64,000 bases of DNA, taken from Blasia pusilla. Lineage: Eukaryota > Marchantiophyta > Marchantiopsida > Blasiales. The notes below the pieces were generated by a model. It worked only from the letters and a program-made list of their open reading frames with translations. It searched no databases and was not told where the DNA came from. The position numbers and the translations under genes were made by a program. Where the stretch lies: contig CM114271.1 of the NCBI GenBank assembly GCA_050084515.1, forward strand, positions 620,001 through 684,000, given 5' to 3'. This document shows, in pieces, positions 60,749-64,000 of this stretch (position 1 is its first letter; every line of letters starts with the position of its first letter).

Positions 60749-62940
60749 CAAAGGAAGTAAGGACTACTAGAAAATTGTTGGAAGTATATTGTTTCCAAGA
60801 GGGTTTTACTTGTTAATCCCCAACCAGAGCACTGACTCTCATTGACCTTCTAATATTGAGCATGTTGCGACCAGAGCTTCCTAATCATGGACTCTGTGCT
60901 CTAAATAGTTGGAAAGAGATGGATTCTCACCAAACAGTGAAGTGTTACCATAGGCTTACCAGACAGTGGATCAGCAAAACTTCTTTTCATGACATTCTCA
61001 AGAAAGCCTTCACATTAGTTAAAATAGCATTAGTTACAAAGTTGCATTAGTGAATGAACTGATGTTGTTGTAGTATCCAATGGCCAAATCTTCAGAGGAA
61101 GAGATTGGCCTAATAGCCAGGCAATGATAGAAACCCTTTCTGCTTTGCAACAAACCATGTAGGTAGGTGACAATCAGTTTTGTAGTTTGAGGTGTATGGA
61201 TGTGGGTTATTGTATATTATGAAGAAGAGAAGAAATAAGGAAATCAAAGTGACATGATTGAGGAAGCATAGGATTGCTTGATTGAAAGAAATTGAAGGTG
61301 GGTTTGTCTAACATGAGGGAATAAGGTTGTCATAAAGAAGCATAATTCATCTCCATGCACAGTTTGAACTCAACTTTTCAAATTTCAATTGGTCTTATCT
61401 CTTTTCATTTTATGTCATGAGAACATCATACCTTTAATTTTGTGTCATGTGCAGGCTTATTAGTTCATAAGGGTTTTCAAATACCTCCCAAATAGGTTTT
61501 TCTTGTAACTTATTGAAATGCTTGCACTACATCAAAGTGGGGTCAAAAGGCATAACTAAATGTGGGTAATTGTATCTTAGAGTCCAACTTCTATTCCTTT
61601 GTGCTAGCCCGCGAGGATTTCTCAAACTCGAGTTTTGTTGATGGAAGATTAGGGCTGAATGCTGAGTATTCATTTGGATGAGCATTCCATAGGTGAGCGA
61701 GTGGAGTTGTTAGACACTAATCGGTTCCAAGTGCTTCTAGATGCATTTTATCTACCTAGGAGAGCTTGGTTAGTAAGACCTAACCATCCAAATTGGAGTG
61801 CATTAGCTTGTCCTCAAGGTACAGCTTGAATTGTTCTTTTTCCCATGTCTGAAACATGATTAAATTACGGAATATGGCTATCCTCATATATAAAACTCTA
61901 GTATTTAGAGAGAGACAGAATCCCTCGTGAAAGGTACTAATGAGGTTTTTCGAGGGAATCCCATTTCCTGAAACATCCATCTTGGGTCGTTGCTTGTGGT
62001 TCTTAACTCAAACATTCTTCACATCTTGTGAACCTACGATTGATTAGGTAATCCCCAAGACAACTTGGAGGAGTCTCATGGCAAATTCTGCCCATCATGA
62101 CTTCCCTAAATTCACCTTGATATTTTTTTCCCATATTTTGCAATTCTCATGACTAATGCCAATCTTGTCTCTAGCCATATTGTGTCCAACCGTTGTCTTA
62201 TTGACCCTCATCTTTCAAAGTCTATCTCAACTACATCTAAGGTTCGTTGTCCATTCTAGTCTTAGGATTAGCTAGTCTAGGATTTGTGACTACTCTCATG
62301 GTATCTCGGCCATCTCGACTATTTCTAATGTCATGACTCTCATTACCAGACATGCACCAACATGAAAAAGTAGAATTCTTGTGGATTCACACAAGAACAT
62401 AAATATGTCAATTCCAATGCATCAAAGATGCAAGTGAACACAAAGCAAAAGTCCTACATCAAGCCTAGACCTAACCTAGGAATGATGGTTTGGGTTGAGC
62501 GCCACAAGGAGTCCCCCAAGATAAATTCTTCACATAATAGCATTAGTCTTCTCAGTATAGATATTCCTAATCTCCTTTATCTATTCATAATCAACTGGTA
62601 GATGACCAAGAGGTCAGTTGAAGTGACATAACATTCCCCCAAAGAGATTTTTAGTTCAACTCTCCCCTTAGACAGTCTGAGGCGGTCTCAACCCCAAGGT
62701 AGTGACATCCGCTACCTAGGGCATGGATGATCCATATTTGAGAGAGTATGCCTTGTGTGCCTTTAAAAAAGTATATGACTTGACTATCTCTCGAGTCCAA
62801 AATTCAAGGAAATTTTCTAACCCTTCATTGAAAAAACAAATTTCCTCCATTGAAATCCCAAACATAAATGTTTGGAATGTGTATGTGAAGGTGTCTGTTA
62901 GATGTGATGTCAATATCACGTGTCTAGGAGTCGCATGTGC
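60749..62940. other. 3' flank of the OCP3-like gene and gene-free DNA
   Basis: No further exon recognised. The DNA becomes repeat-like after about 61400, and the last part (62340-62700) may be LTR or leader DNA of the gypsy remnant that follows. Confidence 0.35.
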
Positions 62941-62974
62941 AAAGTAGGCTTCGCGTGGCCTAGAAATCAAATTC

Positions 62975-64000
62975 TTAATTCAATTCTCTTGAATCTATGC
63001 TCATCCAATATAGTTTCGACTTCAAATTCTTCTTGGTCCTCAACTATGCCTTCTCCAAGATGGATCTTGATTGACCCCAAGTGTGTTTAGTTCACTCACA
63101 TGGAAAGCATCATGAACTCTCCTCATTTACAACAGAAACCTTCACTAGTATGATGTATCCTTAGCTCTTTCATTTACTTTGAAGAGTTCGGCATACCTTG
63201 GCATCATCTTACCAGAAAAACTTAAAGGTATCTTGTGGGGCGTTAGTCTTAGTTAGACACGATCCATAACTTCAAAGCTCACATCTCGCCTATGAACATC
63301 AGCTTGTCACTCATAGCGACATCGATCGTGCACGTTCTAATTGAGGACCTTGAAGCCTGTGTATAGTCCTACAACCACTTTGCCAAGAAGTCTTCCACGG
63401 CTTGCATAGTAATCCTCACTTAAGATATTCTTCGTTCTTCTAACCATGTTGGATTCTTTGGATTGAACCCAATCACCCAAAAAATATTTGGATCCTATCG
63501 TCAAATATATGAAGTTATTATACTTGAACTCTACGATGGAAAAGTGAGTTCCCTAATCCATTTGATCTATTGAAACATAATTTGTAGATAATCCTCGCAC
63601 GCTAAGTTTGCACATTTCGCTTGAACCACTGGCATGTTTGTGGAGATCTCCGGACATGTCTATTTCCGTGCAACCTTGGACTGAGGGTTTAGGGTTTATG
63701 GCATTATGTTCAAATGCATGGTTACCCAAACGTAGGAGCAAATCCGCTCCCAACATCTAAAACTTGGAGACAAATTTGGTATCTTGGTCGAAAACTAACT
63801 CACTTGGTAAGCCCCAATATCTAAGACATCCTTAAAGAAAATATGAGCCATTTCCAATACCTTAAACCGTGTTTCGAGTTGGAAGAAAAATACCCATCTT
63901 ATAAAATTGATCTATCACCATCATGATTGAATTCAATCCCTTTGTCTCACAAAAAAAGACAATGAAATCCATAGCAAAACTTTTATATGGTTCACGAGAA
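62975..64000 (-). pseudogene. Ty3/gypsy integrase core and chromodomain-like C-terminus (decayed, runs off right edge)
   Basis: On the minus strand from the right edge: FAMDFIVFFCETKGLNSIMM, VIDQFYKMGIFLPTRNTV and GLPSELVFDQDTKFVS are the integrase catalytic core blocks. After a small insertion, VEFKYNNFIYLTIG and AVEDFLAKW appear. Near 62990-63075, DQEEFEVETILDEHRFKR resembles the chromodomain that ends chromovirus integrases. Stops occur throughout. The RT part would lie beyond the window. Confidence 0.75.
63603..63690. mobile_element. Short hAT MITE remnant inside the integrase pseudogene
   Basis: 'aagtttgcacatttcg' at the left and 'ctatttccgtgcaaccttgg' at the right form imperfect inverted ends of the CAAGGTTGCA family. 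'ccggacatgtc' lies inside. The element is only about 86 bp, and no target duplication is clear. Confidence 0.45.

Overview
This window reads as nuclear DNA of a land plant with a transposon-rich genome. It holds four host genes with ordinary GT-AG introns and plant-specific families: an organelle-type aspartyl-tRNA synthetase, a plant TPR protein, a potato-inhibitor-I protease inhibitor and an OCP3 homeodomain protein. These exons are fairly GC-rich islands in AT-rich, repeat-filled DNA. The transposon types (Helitrons, hAT MITEs, Ty3/gypsy elements carrying a cytosine methyltransferase, a LINE, long GA tracts) suit a large plant genome. A bryophyte, lycophyte, fern or gymnosperm would all fit, and the sequence alone does not tell me which.

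Layout. 0-3.5 kb: the first six exons of the AspRS gene on the minus strand, running off the left edge, with a local tandem duplication at the end of exon 1. 4.1-4.7 kb: head-to-tail Helitron-end repeats. 4.7-18.3 kb: gene-free repeat DNA with a CT-rich minisatellite, a (GA)56 tract, a 1,264-bp LTR-like repeat and an unrecognised 170-residue reading frame. 18.35-30.33 kb: one decayed Helitron Rep/helicase gene split open by nested insertions. A hAT MITE sits inside it, a Ty3/gypsy composite sits inside the MITE, and a solo LTR sits inside the gypsy element. Further hAT and Helitron MITEs lie elsewhere in the same gene. The gypsy composite encodes gag, an aspartic protease and a C5-cytosine DNA methyltransferase on the minus strand, meeting an inverted reverse transcriptase fragment at a sharp breakpoint.

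32.5-35.0 kb: the TPR gene (three exons). 37.06-39.45 kb: a secreted two-domain potato-inhibitor-I gene (three exons) followed by a roughly 50-bp minisatellite. 40.6-46.6 kb: AT-rich DNA, several hAT MITEs (one nested in another) and LTR pieces. 46.7-55.2 kb: a second, more decayed methyltransferase-bearing gypsy element in the same orientation, interrupted by an LTR and by other DNA that includes a 5S-rRNA-like stretch. 55.2-57.4 kb: a decayed LINE bounded by GA/GTGA microsatellites. 58.2-60.75 kb: the OCP3-like homeodomain gene (four exons). 62.9-64.0 kb: a gypsy integrase and chromodomain-like remnant on the minus strand.

The host genes show no evident functional link to one another. The main interest is the transposon stratigraphy and the methyltransferase carried by the gypsy family. 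Everything here was read by eye; exon joins were checked for frame, but no database search was run.
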